Shown here piece by piece: positions 1-11,532 of a stretch of 64,000 nt of DNA; position 1 is the first letter of the stretch, and the number at the start of each line of letters is the position of its first letter. The DNA lies in contig NW_020312849.1 in the NCBI RefSeq assembly GCF_003265705.1, positions 1,770,824-1,834,823 on the forward strand, given 5' to 3'. The notes under the pieces are model-generated. The model searched no databases, was not told the origin of the DNA, and saw nothing but the letters and a program-made list of their open reading frames with translations. Made by a program: the position numbers and the translations under genes. This stretch comes from Callorhinus ursinus. Lineage: Eukaryota > Chordata > Mammalia > Carnivora > Otariidae.

Positions 1-17
1 TAAGTATAGTATTACCA

Positions 18-55
18 GACAGACACACAGACAGACAGACAGACACACACACACA
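18..55. repeat. Simple repeat (CAGA)n/(CA)n
   Basis: Tandem acag/gacagaca units pass into a pure CA run. It is an ordinary microsatellite next to the CpG island, and its left end lies close to the window edge. Confidence 0.9.
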
Positions 56-179
56 TCTATTTGGATATTCACAGTGTGCAGACCCTATTGCTTACAAACC
101 CCCCGCCCGAGAACAAGAACAGGCATCTTCTCCCATTTACCTTCAAAGCCAGAGCCTAAAGGAGCAATGACCTTGCAGA

Positions 180-970
180 GAAATTCATCACCTGCGAGAA
201 AGACGGCCCCTCCCGGAGCGCAGGATGGGATGGGGACAAGAGCAACAGGCAAACGATCACCGGGCAAAATGTGGGACCGAACCCATCCCCCGTCAGTACG
301 GAGCACACCGCAAAGCTCCGGTCCCAAGGGTTGGACGTTGGGCAGAGGTGGCGCGGGGAAAGGGGGGGCGTCTCCTCCCGCGGCCGCCGGTCGCCTACCT
401 ACTGTCGCCCAGTTCTCCCCGGCGCGGCGGGGCCACTGCCTGCGCTGTGGCGGGGTTTTCCCGTCGCATATCCCAAGCAGCGGCTCTCGGCGCCACACGG
501 ATGGCTCCGGCGGGCTCTGGAGCGGCGGTCCTTTTTAGACCCGTTCCGGGAGCGAGCTGGGTGCTTGCAGGAACTGAAATTACTATGCAAAGAGCAGAGG
601 CGGCGCGCAGGAGCCGGGCGGAGACCGCGGGGGCCGCCCCCACCGCGGGTCTGCAGCCGCCGCCGCTGCCGCCCCGCACGGAGCCAAATTGGAGGTGGGA
701 GTTCACGTGCCCCACCGCTCATCCGTCAGGCCCGGGATGCGCCCACCTGTCCACGTAGGGCAGCGGCGCCCGGCCAGATCCTCGGAGGAAGGGGTTGCAG
801 CTTCGCAGGCGGCCGCGGCGGAGGCGGTGGCGGCGGTGGCCGCGGAGGCGGCGGCGGCGGCAGCAGGACGCCGAGCTCCGCCCCCGCCGCACCCCAGCCC
901 AGCCTTCCAGGTCCCCCGGGAAGGCTTTGCAGAGGCGACTTGCTGCGCGCCAGGGGCGTAGCTGGGTAGG
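180..970. promoter_or_regulatory. CpG island, probable promoter/first exon of an unidentified gene
   Basis: This block is strongly GC-rich and full of CpG, unlike the AT-rich remainder of the window. Possible elements are an inverted CCAAT box (attgg, 688-692), an E-box CACGTG (704-709), an octamer-like atgcaaag (585-592) and GC boxes. There is no clear TATA box. Several frames stay open for 100-230 codons, but this is expected in GC-rich DNA with few stops, and their Pro/Arg/Gly-rich low-complexity products resemble no known protein. I see no strong GTAAGT/GTGAGT donor that would decide the strand. No convincing downstream exon follows on the plus strand, so a minus-strand gene leaving the window to the left is at least as likely. 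CpG-island identity is seen directly; promoter function is inference. Confidence 0.75.
808..866. repeat. Imperfect (GGC)n trinucleotide tract
   Basis: Runs of gcg/ggc/ggt triplets lie inside the CpG island. In the plus-strand 271-969 frame it would read as poly-Gly, in another as Ala-rich. It is more likely 5'UTR or promoter sequence than coding. Confidence 0.8.
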
Positions 971-1405
971 GGCTGAAGGGTTACGGTTCTGCTGCAAGGT
1001 GACCAGAGGCAGATGGAAAGTTAAGAAAGAGTTAACGGTAGAGGAGTGGGGCCCAGAGCGACTCAGCAGGAACGCTGGCCCTTGCTCCTTCCCACAGGTC
1101 ACCAGACTCCATGGCTGTGTCTAGACTCTAGCAGACCGTTTCTAATAAAGCCACGTGCAGTGAAAATCTGAAAGCAAGGAACCCCCCGACGTTTAGTATG
1201 TGTTGCAAAATGTACAGTGCCCTGCGTATTTGGAGATGGCACTGCGGACAGTTTTCTTGTCCATCCTCCCCCCCCACCCCACACCTCCATCCATGGGCGT
1301 GGATGGCTGTGAAAATTGTTCCTGCTGAGTGGCTTCAGTAATATTAAATGGATGTGTAGTATGGTTAGCAGCTGTAGATGGTGCAAATGATACAATGAAA
1401 AGAAC
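971..1405. other. Unassigned DNA downstream of the CpG island
   Basis: CpG density falls off here. A C-run (about 1268-1281) is present. No recognisable repeat, exon or strong splice signal was seen; possible donors such as the gtgacc at about 999 are weak. Confidence 0.5.
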
Positions 1406-1409
1406 TATT

Positions 1410-1605
1410 ATTAACTGAATATTGTTGGCAGGCACTTTGCAAAATGCCTTATATGTGGCCTTCTCTTAATTCCCACAACAACTCAGTGAGGGGGTTGCTA
1501 TTCACTGCAAAAAAGCGGGCTTCCATGATTTAGACACTTTGCTTGAGGACACACCGTAGTAACCTGCACGACTGGGATTCAAACCACTCCAAACATATCC
1601 TCTCA
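1410..1605 (-). repeat. MIR SINE fragment (old)
   Basis: The plus strand follows the reverse complement of the MIR core: size-graded 'caggcactttgcaaaatgcc', then 'cacaacaactcagtgag', then a gagg/acac-type stretch and 'gggattcaaacca'. It is a diverged pan-mammalian MIR, placed on the minus strand; ends are approximate. Confidence 0.7.
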
Positions 1606-1611
1606 ACCAGC

Positions 1612-1768
1612 GCCCAGGACTCACCCAAGGATCTTGTTGAAATGTGGATTCTGATTCAGTAGGTCTTGTGTGGGCATGGGGATCTGCATTTCTAAGAGGC
1701 TCACGGTGCTGTCTATGCTGCTGGCCAAGGGACCACTTTCTAAACTACCAGGCCAGCGTTTTCAAATA
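1612..1768. mobile_element. MER5-like hAT-Charlie nonautonomous DNA transposon
   Basis: The order 'cttgttgaaatgtggattctgattcag', 'atctgcatttctaagaggctc' and an accactttctaaa-type end matches the MER5 group of hAT-Charlie fossils. It is heavily mutated and has no coding capacity. The class assignment is by recalled consensus. Confidence 0.65.
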
Positions 1769-2089
1769 AATTATTTCATGCCAGCTCTAGTTGATTGAGA
1801 GCAACTTTCTGAAGGTGGGTTAAGAAGGACTCTAAGTCTGTGTCTTGGCTCTTGGTCAAACAATGCAGTAATCAGTTCATCATGTTCAATTTGGCTGATG
1901 GAGAGAAGGTTGTGACAAGTGTGCTGAGTGACCATCCCTGCAGTAGGCCCCTTCCCAAACAAGGGCAGTTATGTTTTTATGGTGGTTATGCTTTATGGTT
2001 TTGCATTTAAGGTATTGGTGCACCAAGGACAGATGTCTTTCTTCTGGTTCTCACCCTCGTTAAGAAAAGCTTGGTCAAAGTTTTACACC

Positions 2090-2270
2090 TAACATTTGTG
2101 TAACACAAAACACTTTACAAAGTGCTCGCATAAACGATTTTATCTGTCTTCATAACAACACTGCAAGGCAGGAATAATTTCATGTTACAGGAAAGAAAAC
2201 TGAGGTAGAGTGATTTTCCTGAGATTAACAATTAATATGCAGGCTGTAGGGGCTAGACTGTGACAGATTT
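2090..2270 (-). repeat. MIR SINE (old)
   Basis: The plus strand shows 'cacctaacatttgtg', 'actttacaaagtgctcgc', 'cataacaacactgcaaggcagg' and 'gaaaactgaggtagag', the standard reverse-complement MIR order. Both ends are truncated. Confidence 0.75.
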
Positions 2271-2300
2271 CTAGTTCAGGAGTTGTTTTTACTAAACCAC

Positions 2301-2782
2301 TGTCTTAGTTCCTCCTGTTGCTGTAACAAATTACCACAAATGTAGTGGCTTAATACAACACAAATGTATTATCTTACAGTTCTGGAGGTCTAAAGCCTGA
2401 AAAATAGGTCTTATAGGGCTAAAATCAAAGGATCGACAGGGCTATGCATTCCTTCTGGAGGCACTGAGGGGATAATCTTTTCTTTCCTTATCCTTCCCAG
2501 CTTCTAGAGGCAGCCTACATTCCTTGGCTTGTGACCACATCACTCAGATCTTGATTTCTATTGTCTTACCTCCTTTTATTCTGATCCGCCTGCACCCCTT
2601 TAATAAAGACCGTTGTGATTACTTTCGGTCAACCCAGATAATTCAGAATAATCTCTCCATCGCAAGTTCCTTCACTTAATCACATCTGCAAAGGCACTTT
2701 TGTCATGTATAGTCACATATTCATAGGTCCCAGGGATTAAGGATGTAGATATTTTTTGAGGATCATTATTATGCCTACCAAA
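2301..2782 (-). mobile_element. MLT1-type MaLR solo LTR
   Basis: Starts with 'tgtcttagttcctcctgttg', passes through 'aacaaattaccacaaatg', 'cttacagttctggaggtc' and 'gcttctagaggcagcc', and ends near 'attatgcctacca'. This is an MLT1-type LTR of the nonautonomous ERVL-MaLR group read from its reverse strand. It is ancient, has no internal region, and serves only as a fossil. Confidence 0.8.
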
Positions 2783-2784
2783 AA

Positions 2785-3540
2785 GTCACGTAGTACTTAT
2801 CCTATAGTTTCTACTATGCCTTACTCATCCCTCTCTTCTCTTGATTTCTCGGACTGCTGGGACATTTTTTCAACGGAAAAATTCACTTGAAAGTCATTCA
2901 AGGGACCATAACAAACGTGCAGTGGCAAGAAACACCCCAAGAACCTGAAAAGGCCATGAAGATCCATAAGAATGTGGTCATGAAAAGGACATAGAGGATT
3001 AGGGTGTGCTTATTGGTCTGAATGACACTGAGGTAATCCTTAGGGGAAGTCCTAACCACTGTTAAAGGCTCCCTTTAGCAACACAGAATTTTTCAAAATC
3101 CTGCTTCTCAAAGAGTACACTGTTCCAGGATAAATAAGGCAAGTCAAAACTGATGCAAAATTGAGCATGACACCAAATTCCAAACTGAGTGATAGTTTTC
3201 AAAGTGATGAGAAACATTAACCAGTATGTCAGACAAAATCAATAAAAATTATTGAACACCTTTTATGCTCAAGGCATTTACAGAAGCACTCTGATATAGA
3301 AAAGTTTATCATTTTATTGGGACACAGAATTTATGAAAAGTGGAATAATAAAGGATTTCAACAGAAGAAATAAAAGGAGAAGCAACACGAGATGGTATAT
3401 GATTAATTACCAAGTGAATTAGATAAATTTGGGAGCTAGGTTTATCCAGGAGAGTGGATATAGAACTGGAAAGGTAGGTTGGAAGGTTGTGTTGCTCAGG
3501 ATCCCCAGTGTCAAACTAAGGAGCTTAGACTTCCCCTGCA
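2785..3540. other. Unassigned AT-rich DNA
   Basis: No open frame, repeat family or regulatory array could be recognised in this stretch. Confidence 0.4.
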
Positions 3541-3628
3541 ATAATGACAATGATAATAACATCTTATGCTCACAGAGTGCCCAGTAATTTACCAAGCACT
3601 TTTTACATATTTTCAGTCATCTGACTTC
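3541..3628 (-). repeat. MIR fragment
   Basis: 'acaatgataataacatcttatg' followed by 'cagtaatttaccaagcac' and 'acatattttcagtcat' matches the 3' half of MIR in reverse. It is short and diverged, followed by a CA-rich, low-complexity tract at about 3643-3715. Confidence 0.6.
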
Positions 3629-3859
3629 CTCCCCTAAGCTCCCATGTGCGTGCACACACCCCCTACCCCAGCTACACATGCACACATGCGCATATGTGCA
3701 CAAACACACGCAAGCTTCTTATCAAAGAGATGTTCTTGACCATTCTATGTAAAAGGGCAGCTCCCCCCCCACTTATCTGCCATCCTTTCACCCTTCTTAG
3801 CTGCCCCTCCCCCCCCTTACGTTTTTCCACTGGGCTTACTACTGCATCCTGATAGAGTA

Positions 3860-3992
3860 TAAATTTGTTTATTGGTATCTACTATCTATGAGGGCAGGGG
3901 CTGCGTCTCTAGTTTACTTCTATATCCTTATCGCCTAAAATAGTTTCCAACACTTATTAAGTGCTCAGGAAATATTTGCTGAATGGATCATT
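3860..3992 (+). repeat. L2 LINE 3'-end fragment
   Basis: The sequence 'atgagggcaggggctgcgtc ... tatatccttatcgcc ... gtgctcaggaaatatttgct' followed by 'gaatgga' is the characteristic L2 3' terminus. No ORF remains. Confidence 0.75.
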
Positions 3993-4118
3993 ATCTTCAA
4001 TTTACAAATCAGGAACCCAAATCCCAGATGTTTAAATGACCTTCATGATATCCAACAGCTAAAAGTGCCTTTCCTAAGATTGAAGCCCAACGTCTAGCCC
4101 AATGCTTATCTGATAGTA
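3993..4118 (-). repeat. MIR fragment
   Basis: 'cttcaatttacaaatcagga' then 'tttaaatgaccttcatga' then 'ccaacagctaaaagtgcc' mirrors the reverse MIR order (tacagatgagga / ttaaatgacttgcc / cacagctagtaagtggc). Diverged copy. Confidence 0.55.
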
Positions 4119-4558
4119 TATTTCCTTTCTAAGTGAAAGCTGTTAGTAGTGTTTAACCAGGGGCAGCAATATATTCTAAAAAGACAAGAATTTGAGACTA
4201 GAATCTTCTCTAAATGTCACATCTTTCCTAAAAACTTCATCAGTTTAGCTGGATTGGCAAGAAGCATTGGCAGGACCGAGTTACCAACAGTAGATTCTGG
4301 AGGGCTGCCATCAGTGCTATGTTAGTTGGCACTGAGTAATACTGTAAGCTGTTTTCTAATTGTTCTCTTTTAATTCATGTGTACATGCCTTGACACCCTG
4401 GATTATAGACATTTTGGTCTCAGGGACCATAACTTCTATTTCTTTTATATCCTGCATTCTGCCCAGTACTGGGCTCTAAATAGACTTACCACTGCATGGC
4501 TACAAGAAGGCTGCCATCACTACAAAAATTCTATCATTACAAAATATATTCAAAACAA

Positions 4559-5115
4559 TGTAGGGGATCTGAATATGCCACTACAGAATATGCCCCTTTG
4601 GCAATAAGGATTATTTTGAGCTGGAGGTCAATGGGAATCAACAGATGCAGAAAAAAGCCTTCTTGGACCTTTCCTGATCGGACAAAAAGCAAACTTTTGA
4701 GAAATGAGGATTGCCATAAACCCGCTTTCCTGGGGAAGTTTTATGGCCATGAAGAAGTTGGAGAGCCCATCCCAAGATGGGTCTGCAGACAAATCTTACT
4801 AAAATAACCCTGGTCTCTTTCATTAGGTTTCCCTCATATATTTACCTTCCCACAGTTTGCTGTCCCTAAAAGACTATACTCCCTTTTCCTTTGTCTTGTC
4901 ACTTCTCTATAAACTTGCTCTTCTTTGTTAAGATAAGCCCAGCAGTTTGAGTTATGCATCACTGAGGTTCTACTGCATCTATGCAGGGTGCAAATGCAAA
5001 GAAACTCTGTTTCCTTTTCCCTTGTTAATTTGTCTTTGTCTGTTTCATTTGTGGGGCCTCAGCTGGAGAAGTTAGGAGGGTAGAGGGAAAAGATTTTTTT
5101 TCCTCCTCTACAACA
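4559..5115 (+). mobile_element. Solo LTR of an old endogenous retrovirus, sibling of the copy at 52,299
   Basis: Starts tgtagggg, ends cctctacaaca. It shares its order with 52299-52841: 'atgcc...ctttggca' near the start, 'ttattttgagc', 'ccttgttaatttgtcttt'-type sequence, and a final 'agggtagagggaaaa' followed by a T-run and 'caaca'. 'ctataaactt' (about 4909) may be the old TATA box. No internal viral genes flank it, so it is a recombined solo LTR. I cannot name the subfamily with confidence; no clean target duplication was seen. Confidence 0.7.
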
Positions 5116-5505
5116 GAAAGAAAAGAATTCCTGTGGGAAAGGGAACATCTATTTTTTTTTTCATGCAAGAAAAATTATTTTCCAGAACCCACTCTCCTAG
5201 GCCCAAGTATATGGCCAGAATTCAGTCACCAAATCACCCAGGGGGCTCTGAAAATGAGCACCTAGGAAGGAGGAATGGGCTTGCCTTGATTTTTTTTTAG
5301 GCTAGACATCCTGGTGCCCCAATCAAAACTGAGGTTCTGTCAGTAAGAGAGAAGGAAGGTCAGTTCTGGGATCATCCCTTAGCAGTGTCATTCACAGAGA
5401 ATCAGTATAGAAACACTGAATCATATTCAGGTCCGTTTTGATGTTACCTGACTGCATTTGGATTTTTGGAAGACCATAGCAAGCCATATAAGTCAGGTTC
5501 CTACT
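5116..5505. other. Unassigned DNA
   Basis: Nothing recognisable apart from short T-runs. Confidence 0.4.
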
Positions 5506-5566
5506 TATTTTCCTCCCTCCCCTCTTTCTTTCCTCTCTTCCTCCTTCCCTCCCTTCCTTCCCAACC
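5506..5566. repeat. CT-rich low-complexity tract
   Basis: Mixed tcc/ttcc/cctt units with no fixed period, an interrupted polypyrimidine tract. Confidence 0.8.
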
Positions 5567-5759
5567 ACGTCTTCCTGTTCCCCCTCTTCTGATAGTAAAT
5601 AGCCTTCTGCAGCATCATTTTTTGCATACTTAGTATTCCATCATAAATTTTGTCAATATCCTCTTGCCAAATGTTTAGATTGTCTCTATCTCGAATATTC
5701 TTAAACTAGTCTTGTTCAATCGATTGGATAAGAGAAACTCAAATCCCTGCTTGTCCTAC

Positions 5760-6315
5760 TGGCATCATCTCTTACTGCTCCCTAACCTCACATTTTCTAT
5801 CCCTGTAATAGTTTCTAGAACACACTAATATATTGTTCTACAACACAAATGACTTTGCTTTTATTTGTGCCCCCCCCGAAATGCCCTTTCCTCATAGCCC
5901 CACATCAAATTCCTATTCACCTGTCAAAATTCGGTTTAGCTTTCACCTCCTTCAGGAACACTTGCCAAAACCACCCATTCTCATATTTAATTATTCCCTC
6001 CTCTGTGATAGGCCTGTATCAAGTATCAATCTTCGTTATAGTTAATAAAACATGGTACTATAATTTGTTTTTGTCTTTTGTCTCCTTAATAAACTCAGAG
6101 TTGCGTGAGGACCAAGTCTCTGTATTATACTATTTTCTTTTTTTTTTAAGTTTATTTATTTATTTATTTTAGTAATCGCTACCCCCAATGTGGGGCTCGA
6201 ACTCATGACCCCGAGATCAGGAGTTGCACGTTCCTCTGACTGAGCCAGCCAGGCGCCCCTGTATTGCACTATTTTCTATTATCAAATTTAGCACATTGCC
6301 TGTTGATTGTTAACA
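5760..6315 (+). repeat. L2 LINE 3' region, interrupted by a CanSINE
   Basis: Decayed L2 text such as 'gaaatgccctttcctcatag', 'tcctattcacctgtcaaaat', 'caccTccttcaggaacac' and 'aatttagcacattgcctg' is in consensus order. The CanSINE at 6139-6259 splits the copy near its 3' end, so the L2 is the older insertion. Confidence 0.7.
6139..6259 (-). mobile_element. CanSINE, short older subfamily
   Basis: Minus-strand copy: 'agtttatttatttatttatt', then 'tggggctcgaactcatgacc', ending 'agccaggcgcccc'. It lacks the long CT-rich body of the younger elements, which marks the shorter carnivore SINE type. Target duplications tgtattatactattttct (6121-6138) and tgtattgcactattttct (6260-6277) differ at two bases. 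Confidence 0.92.
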
Positions 6316-7630
6316 TTTGTGGAATTTAAGGCAAACAATTTTTTAAAGAACTGACTCTGCTCCAGCTGTTGTGCTAGGCATTTTAAAATCAATTACTCTA
6401 ATTAAAGTGGGAGTAGACAGAGTAATCATTTCATAACAAAAGATTTCCAGCTAACTCTTAAGACAAGGAGGAGTCCTAAACGGCTTTAGGCTCTATTGTC
6501 ATGGGTATGCAAGGTGGAAGCATTTGGTTTTTACCTTTGGCCATTTTAGCCATATACACCTGCAGATAACCCTCACCTTCTACTTTAAAACTGCATGACA
6601 ACATGTGAAAGTCTATTTCATACAGGACCGTTTTTCAAATGATTATTTCCGCTAGGTACTTTTAGGCTACAAGGAACAGAAATTGTGCTCAGTTCACCTC
6701 AACTGCTGAGAACTTGTTTGAAGGGAAATAAGGGTGCACAGGGAACTGTCTAGGGAAGACACCTGCTGTTTCCATCCTCCTGACATCCATTCACCCCATG
6801 CTGATGATTGCATCCCAATTTTCCACTGAAGAGCCGCATACCTCAGTCCGTGTGATTAGGTGGGGCAGACCCTGACCCCGGGGTAAATACTGTGACTTAG
6901 GATGGAGTGATAGGAAAACCACCTGTCCCTGGCCACAATTACTGGTTCATGGATGGGTGCAAGACCCAAACTATTGCTGGAACTCTTGGGAAAGATGGTG
7001 TCCCCTGGCTAGTAAAGTGTAAAACTGCAGCTGTTAATAGGCGCCATTTGCAGACAGATTGTATGAGGGAGACACGAAGATGAAGGAAAGGAAAGCAGAG
7101 CTGGGGGATGGAGAGAAAGTGAAGCAGTTCTTTTTCTGGTGATATAATATAAACCATTACATTCAGTCATCCTTGAATTCAAGTTCCGCCATTGAATTTT
7201 ACGTTGGTTAATTATTTTCAAATTGGGTTTGTCTCCCACAACTGAAGAGTCCTTATAGGCTCTTATAATAGCCACAAGGGAAAACTTTATATATTGCTCA
7301 GGATACAGCAGCAGACCCATGATCCAAGTGATGCTTATGGCCCAGTGAGAAATTCTCTGGTGGCTTGGTCAGTCACACTATCCCTTTAGAAGCAGCCATC
7401 TGCTCTTGCTGCTCTTTCTGAAGCCTCTGAACAGTCTTCTGAATACTTTTTTTCTGCCTCTCTGCTCACACCACTATTACCTGAACCTTCTTTTTCTCTG
7501 CACACATTGCATTCAAACTTTCCAGGAAAGAGAATCTGATTGACTGCTTGATACATTCTATCAGGTGCTTCATATAGTCCCTTAAATGTATTTTAAATGT
7601 ACTGAGTGCTTTCTTGCAAGTTGTTCCCTC
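6316..7630. other. Mostly unassigned; possible old repeat at about 6560-7060
   Basis: The middle part, with 'ttttccactgaagagccgc', 'gattaggtggggcagaccc' and 'gaactcttgggaaagatgg', resembles an ancient dispersed mammalian repeat that I cannot place in a family. Nothing recognisable on either side. Confidence 0.35.
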
Positions 7631-7634
7631 TGGC

Positions 7635-7945
7635 ATGATTTACCACGCCATGTTTACCCCCTTCATTCCTTCATTTGGCTCATACCTCTTTAACTTTCAA
7701 GTCTCAGGTAAAGCCATTTCTCTGGAAAGGCTATTTGAGTCCCTGGGATTGAGTTAAGTACTTCCACTTTGTGTTCATAAAACACCTACCTGTTCATCGC
7801 CGGGAATTTCATTGCTTATTTACTTGTCTGCCTCTTTACTACCACTCTTAGACTGTAATTTCTTTTGGGATAGGAATTTTTTCTTGGTTTATGTTTAGCA
7901 CCTGGCACAGTTCCTAGCACACAGGAGATACCAAAAAAACAATAT
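7635..7945 (+). repeat. L2 LINE 3'-end fragment
   Basis: 'catttggctcatacctcttt', 'caagtctcaggtaaagcc', 'cttgtctgcctctttacta', and the end 'agcacctggcacagttcc' plus 'agcacacaggagatacc' follow the L2 3' consensus. No ORF survives. Confidence 0.75.
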
Positions 7946-9055
7946 TGGCCAAGTTCTGAATAAAATATTTGCCAATGAGATTATGGTCTATCTTAAATCT
8001 CTATTAAAAATTTCATTGACCAAAATAGCAATGGGTCTCCAGAGTCGGTTCTCTCAATTTATCTAGGGTGTAACATCAGGGAAAGGGATTAGAATATAAT
8101 TAACAAAGAAAGCAGTAGAGTGCCAAAAGTTCATACACACATTTAACTTATGGCGATATAAATGCACAGTACTGGGGAGAGGTAGTGAAAGAAATACAGA
8201 AATAACAATGCATATAGCATGCATTTGGCATGACATTCTACCATTTTGCATTTGGCCTGGGAGCCAAAAACCTGCTCTTCCTTCAGGGGGGGCCCTCATA
8301 ATGGGGTCTTCTTAGCAGGCTGGGGATGATTCTGGTAGTTAAAGGTACTTTTTCCCATACGGTATGACCCCTAAACACAAATTAACCATTTCACTTGGTA
8401 TTAGATCAAAGGCTCACAAATCTAATGCTGGAAGAAAGGCTCCAAAGGAGGAGTTAGTACTTTCTTCTAATAAAAACAAACAAACAGATAACAAATAGAC
8501 AAATAAGCTAGTGTCGAATATATCTTTTGACTGCAGAGGTTTGGATGTCCATGTTACCTCAGGTTTTCCCCGACACGTCCTCAAACTTTTCAGTCCCCAA
8601 GCCAGTTCTGACCAAGACAGGCTGTAGACTCACATCCTGCAGCTGGTGGGCATATGGAAATAACCTTATTGAATTTCCACTGTTGCTACTCCAATATGCT
8701 TGTCTGAGACCCTGACCCTTCTTAGCTCTTGCCAGCCCTTTTTCTCCAATGGCAGTGGGCTGCCCCTTTAGGTGGCAACTTTTTTTAGGTGCAACTTTTT
8801 CTGGTAACTGGGTGGCGTCCAGCTCTAAATTGGATGGGTCTTCTGGGAAGAGAATGCAACTAGCATGTGGCTTCAAATATAACCACTATCTAGAGACTGA
8901 CTGCCCTGCCTCATTCACTTCTCAGTCTGCTCTACCTTCCTCCCACCTTAAAGATGTTAGCTCTCTGGAATGAAATTTGCCCATTCTTTCAAACACTATT
9001 ACTTTTTTTCTGAGTCAGACCCATAAATCAAGTTAGTTTACCTAGTCCAAATTTT
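7946..9055. other. Unassigned single-copy-like DNA
   Basis: Both-strand frames here are short and show no domain or codon pattern. No repeat family recognised. Confidence 0.4.
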
Positions 9056-9059
9056 TCCC

Positions 9060-10055
9060 CTTCCCCATCCGCTGAGATCACCAACATTCTCCATAAAAAC
9101 ACAAAAATTATCTTATAGTACTCATCAGCCATTGAATGGATACATGTATAATGTGGTACATCTATACCATGTAATATTACTTGTCAATAAAAAACTTATA
9201 TGTGTTCTAATTAAAAAACAGGCAAAGGATCTGAATAGACATTTCTCCAAAGAAATACAAATGGTCAACAAGCATATGAAAAGATGCTCAATATCATTAG
9301 CCACAAAGGAAATGCAAACTAAAACCACAATGAGATGCTACCTCATACCCATTAGGATGTCTACCGTTATACAACAGAAAACAAATCCTTGCAAGCATGT
9401 GGAGCGAATGGAATGTTCATAGTTGCCAAAGGGAATTAAAGATGGTGCAGCTCCTTAGGAAAGCAGTTTGACATGTCCCCCAAAAGGTTAAACATGGAGT
9501 TACTATATGACCCAGCAATTGCACCCTAGGTATATATATCCAAGAGAAATTAAAACATATGTCCACACAAAGACTTGTACGCAAATGTTCATAACAGCAT
9601 TATTCATAGCAGCTAAAAAGTAGGAAAAACCCAAATACCCACCAACTGTAGTACATATATCCATAAAATAGAATTTTATTTGGAAATAAAAAAGCATTAT
9701 TGATATAGGCTACAGCATGGATAAGCTCTGAAAACATGTAAAGTGAAAGAAGTCAGTCACAAAAGATCACAGATTATAAGATCCCATTGATAGAAAATGG
9801 CCAGAATACACAAATCTATAGAGATGGAAAGTAGATTAGTGGTTGCCTAGGGCTGTCTATAGGGCAGGGGAAAGGAGAAAATGGGGAGTGACTGCGAATG
9901 CGTATGGGATTTCTTTTTGGGATGATGAAAATGCTCTAAAAATTAGATGGGGGTGGTGGTTGTGTGACACTACGAATATACTAAAAACATTCTACAATTT
10001 AAAAGGGTGAATTGTATGCTACGTGAATTATATCTTAATAAAGCCATTTAGAATA
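9060..10055 (+). mobile_element. Old L1 LINE 3' end (ORF2 tail and 3'UTR)
   Basis: Sense-strand L1 landmarks in order: 'aaaggatctgaatagacatt', 'catatgaaaagatgctcaat', 'aaaaccacaatgagatgcta', 'tatgacccagcaattgcacc', 'agtcagtcacaaaagatcac', 'gtagattagtggttgcctag', and 'cttaataaagccattt' at the end. The reading frame is broken many times. A misplaced '3'UTR' piece ('ggatacatgtataatgtgg', about 9136) sits ahead of the ORF2-like part, suggesting rearrangement or two insertions. Confidence 0.85.
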
Positions 10056-10059
10056 TCAT

Positions 10060-11400
10060 TTTAACAGCTAGTTTAGCTCAATGGAATACTTTTTAAAAAT
10101 TCCTAACTTCTTTTATTCTAAGGATGAGCTCAAGAGCAACCTTTTCATCTCTAACTCAGTTTCCTTAGTGTATTATTACCCTGATCAATGATACATATCC
10201 TGCCAAATATGTCAACCTATGCAAATAAATTCATACTTTGGTTTGCATATCCATGTCTTGTGACTTTAGTCCAAATAATTTCCCCAGAATTTGATCACAC
10301 TTGGGGTGAACAGATAGAACTGATTTTAGCAAACTGCAAAGCTAAACACCTGGCCTGTGTTAGCCTCATACAGGTACTATAGCCCCAAGAGACCCTGCCT
10401 AAGATAGCCAACCGGTCAGCCAGCTGGCCTCTTGCTCTTTCTTTTTGACAGCTCTAACCTACAATGTATTGGATGGAATATTATTTTTCAATGTAGAACC
10501 ATAAAGATTCCTGATGGAAATGTGCAGTATTGCATCACAAAAGAAAAATAAGACAAATAAATTAAAAATAAGATATAGTTCCTGATTTTGTTTTCTGTAA
10601 TGGTATGAAGCCCTTGCAAGAATAAACAGTGACAGTGACTTGGCATTTAGCATCACCACGACATCAGTCATTAATAAGGACTGAATTAATGAATGAATAA
10701 ACTCACATTATAATCACATTGTGCACTGATGAATGTATTCCCTGTTTCCAGACTGGTTAAATTGATCTAGTTATAAAGTTGCACAACTCAAGGAATATAA
10801 CTTGTATTCTCTATAAATGATGCCTTCTGGATTTGTGCAGAATGGAAAATCCGATTTATCTAACAGCTCTTCTAGAATGATAGTGGAACCTGGAACCTCA
10901 AAGGAAAAGTGGGTCTTCATATGCTATCTTTCCTCTTACCTCACCTAAAGTTAATAGGATTGTACCATGTATCTCACTTCATTTCCTGAAACCTGAAGTC
11001 CTTATAGTACTCATTATCGACAAGTCAACTGGGTTGATGCCTATTCAAGATCCCAGAGAAATTTAGGCTATATTTGGCTCTTATGAACTTATACTCATAT
11101 TCATTGATAACTATGTTAACATTGTAATACCCAGTTGACTTAATTTTCTATGACTGATATTCACCATGATATGATAGCTTAGACATGACTGATTTGTAGG
11201 TAAGGATCTAAATAGAATCCATTTTATGGATTCACATCCAGTTTGGTTGCCATGTCTTAAACCTGCTCTTTTGGCATGGGGGAAGAGAGGACCAAACACC
11301 TAATCAGTCCATAAAGTGCAAATAACATGGTGGAACAGAACTTCTAAAAGTCATGATTCCCTTTCCTTGGGAGACACGGTCATTGACCATGTAAACATGA
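10060..11400. other. Unassigned AT-rich DNA
   Basis: No gene, repeat or array recognised. All frames are short. Confidence 0.4.
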
Positions 11401-11403
11401 AGA

Positions 11404-11532
11404 TACACACACACACACACACACACACACAGAATTATTTTGTATATATATCTTATATATATATTCTTATATATATGTGCATATATGCATGAATATATGT
11501 GTGTATGTATCACAGAAAATATATACATATAC
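11404..11532. repeat. (CA)n microsatellite followed by AT-rich tract
   Basis: About 13 CA units (11404-11431) are followed by ta/tat-rich sequence with scattered gtgt units. The pure CA block is likely length-variable. Confidence 0.9.

Noticed and set aside
271..969. 232-codon plus-strand frame through the CpG island
   Set aside because: Pro/Arg/Gly-rich low complexity from GC-rich DNA; other frames on both strands are equally open and no protein is recognised.
4559..5115. Search for retroviral coding genes around the LTRs
   Set aside because: No gag, pol or env-like frame near any LTR; all look like solo or nonautonomous fossils.
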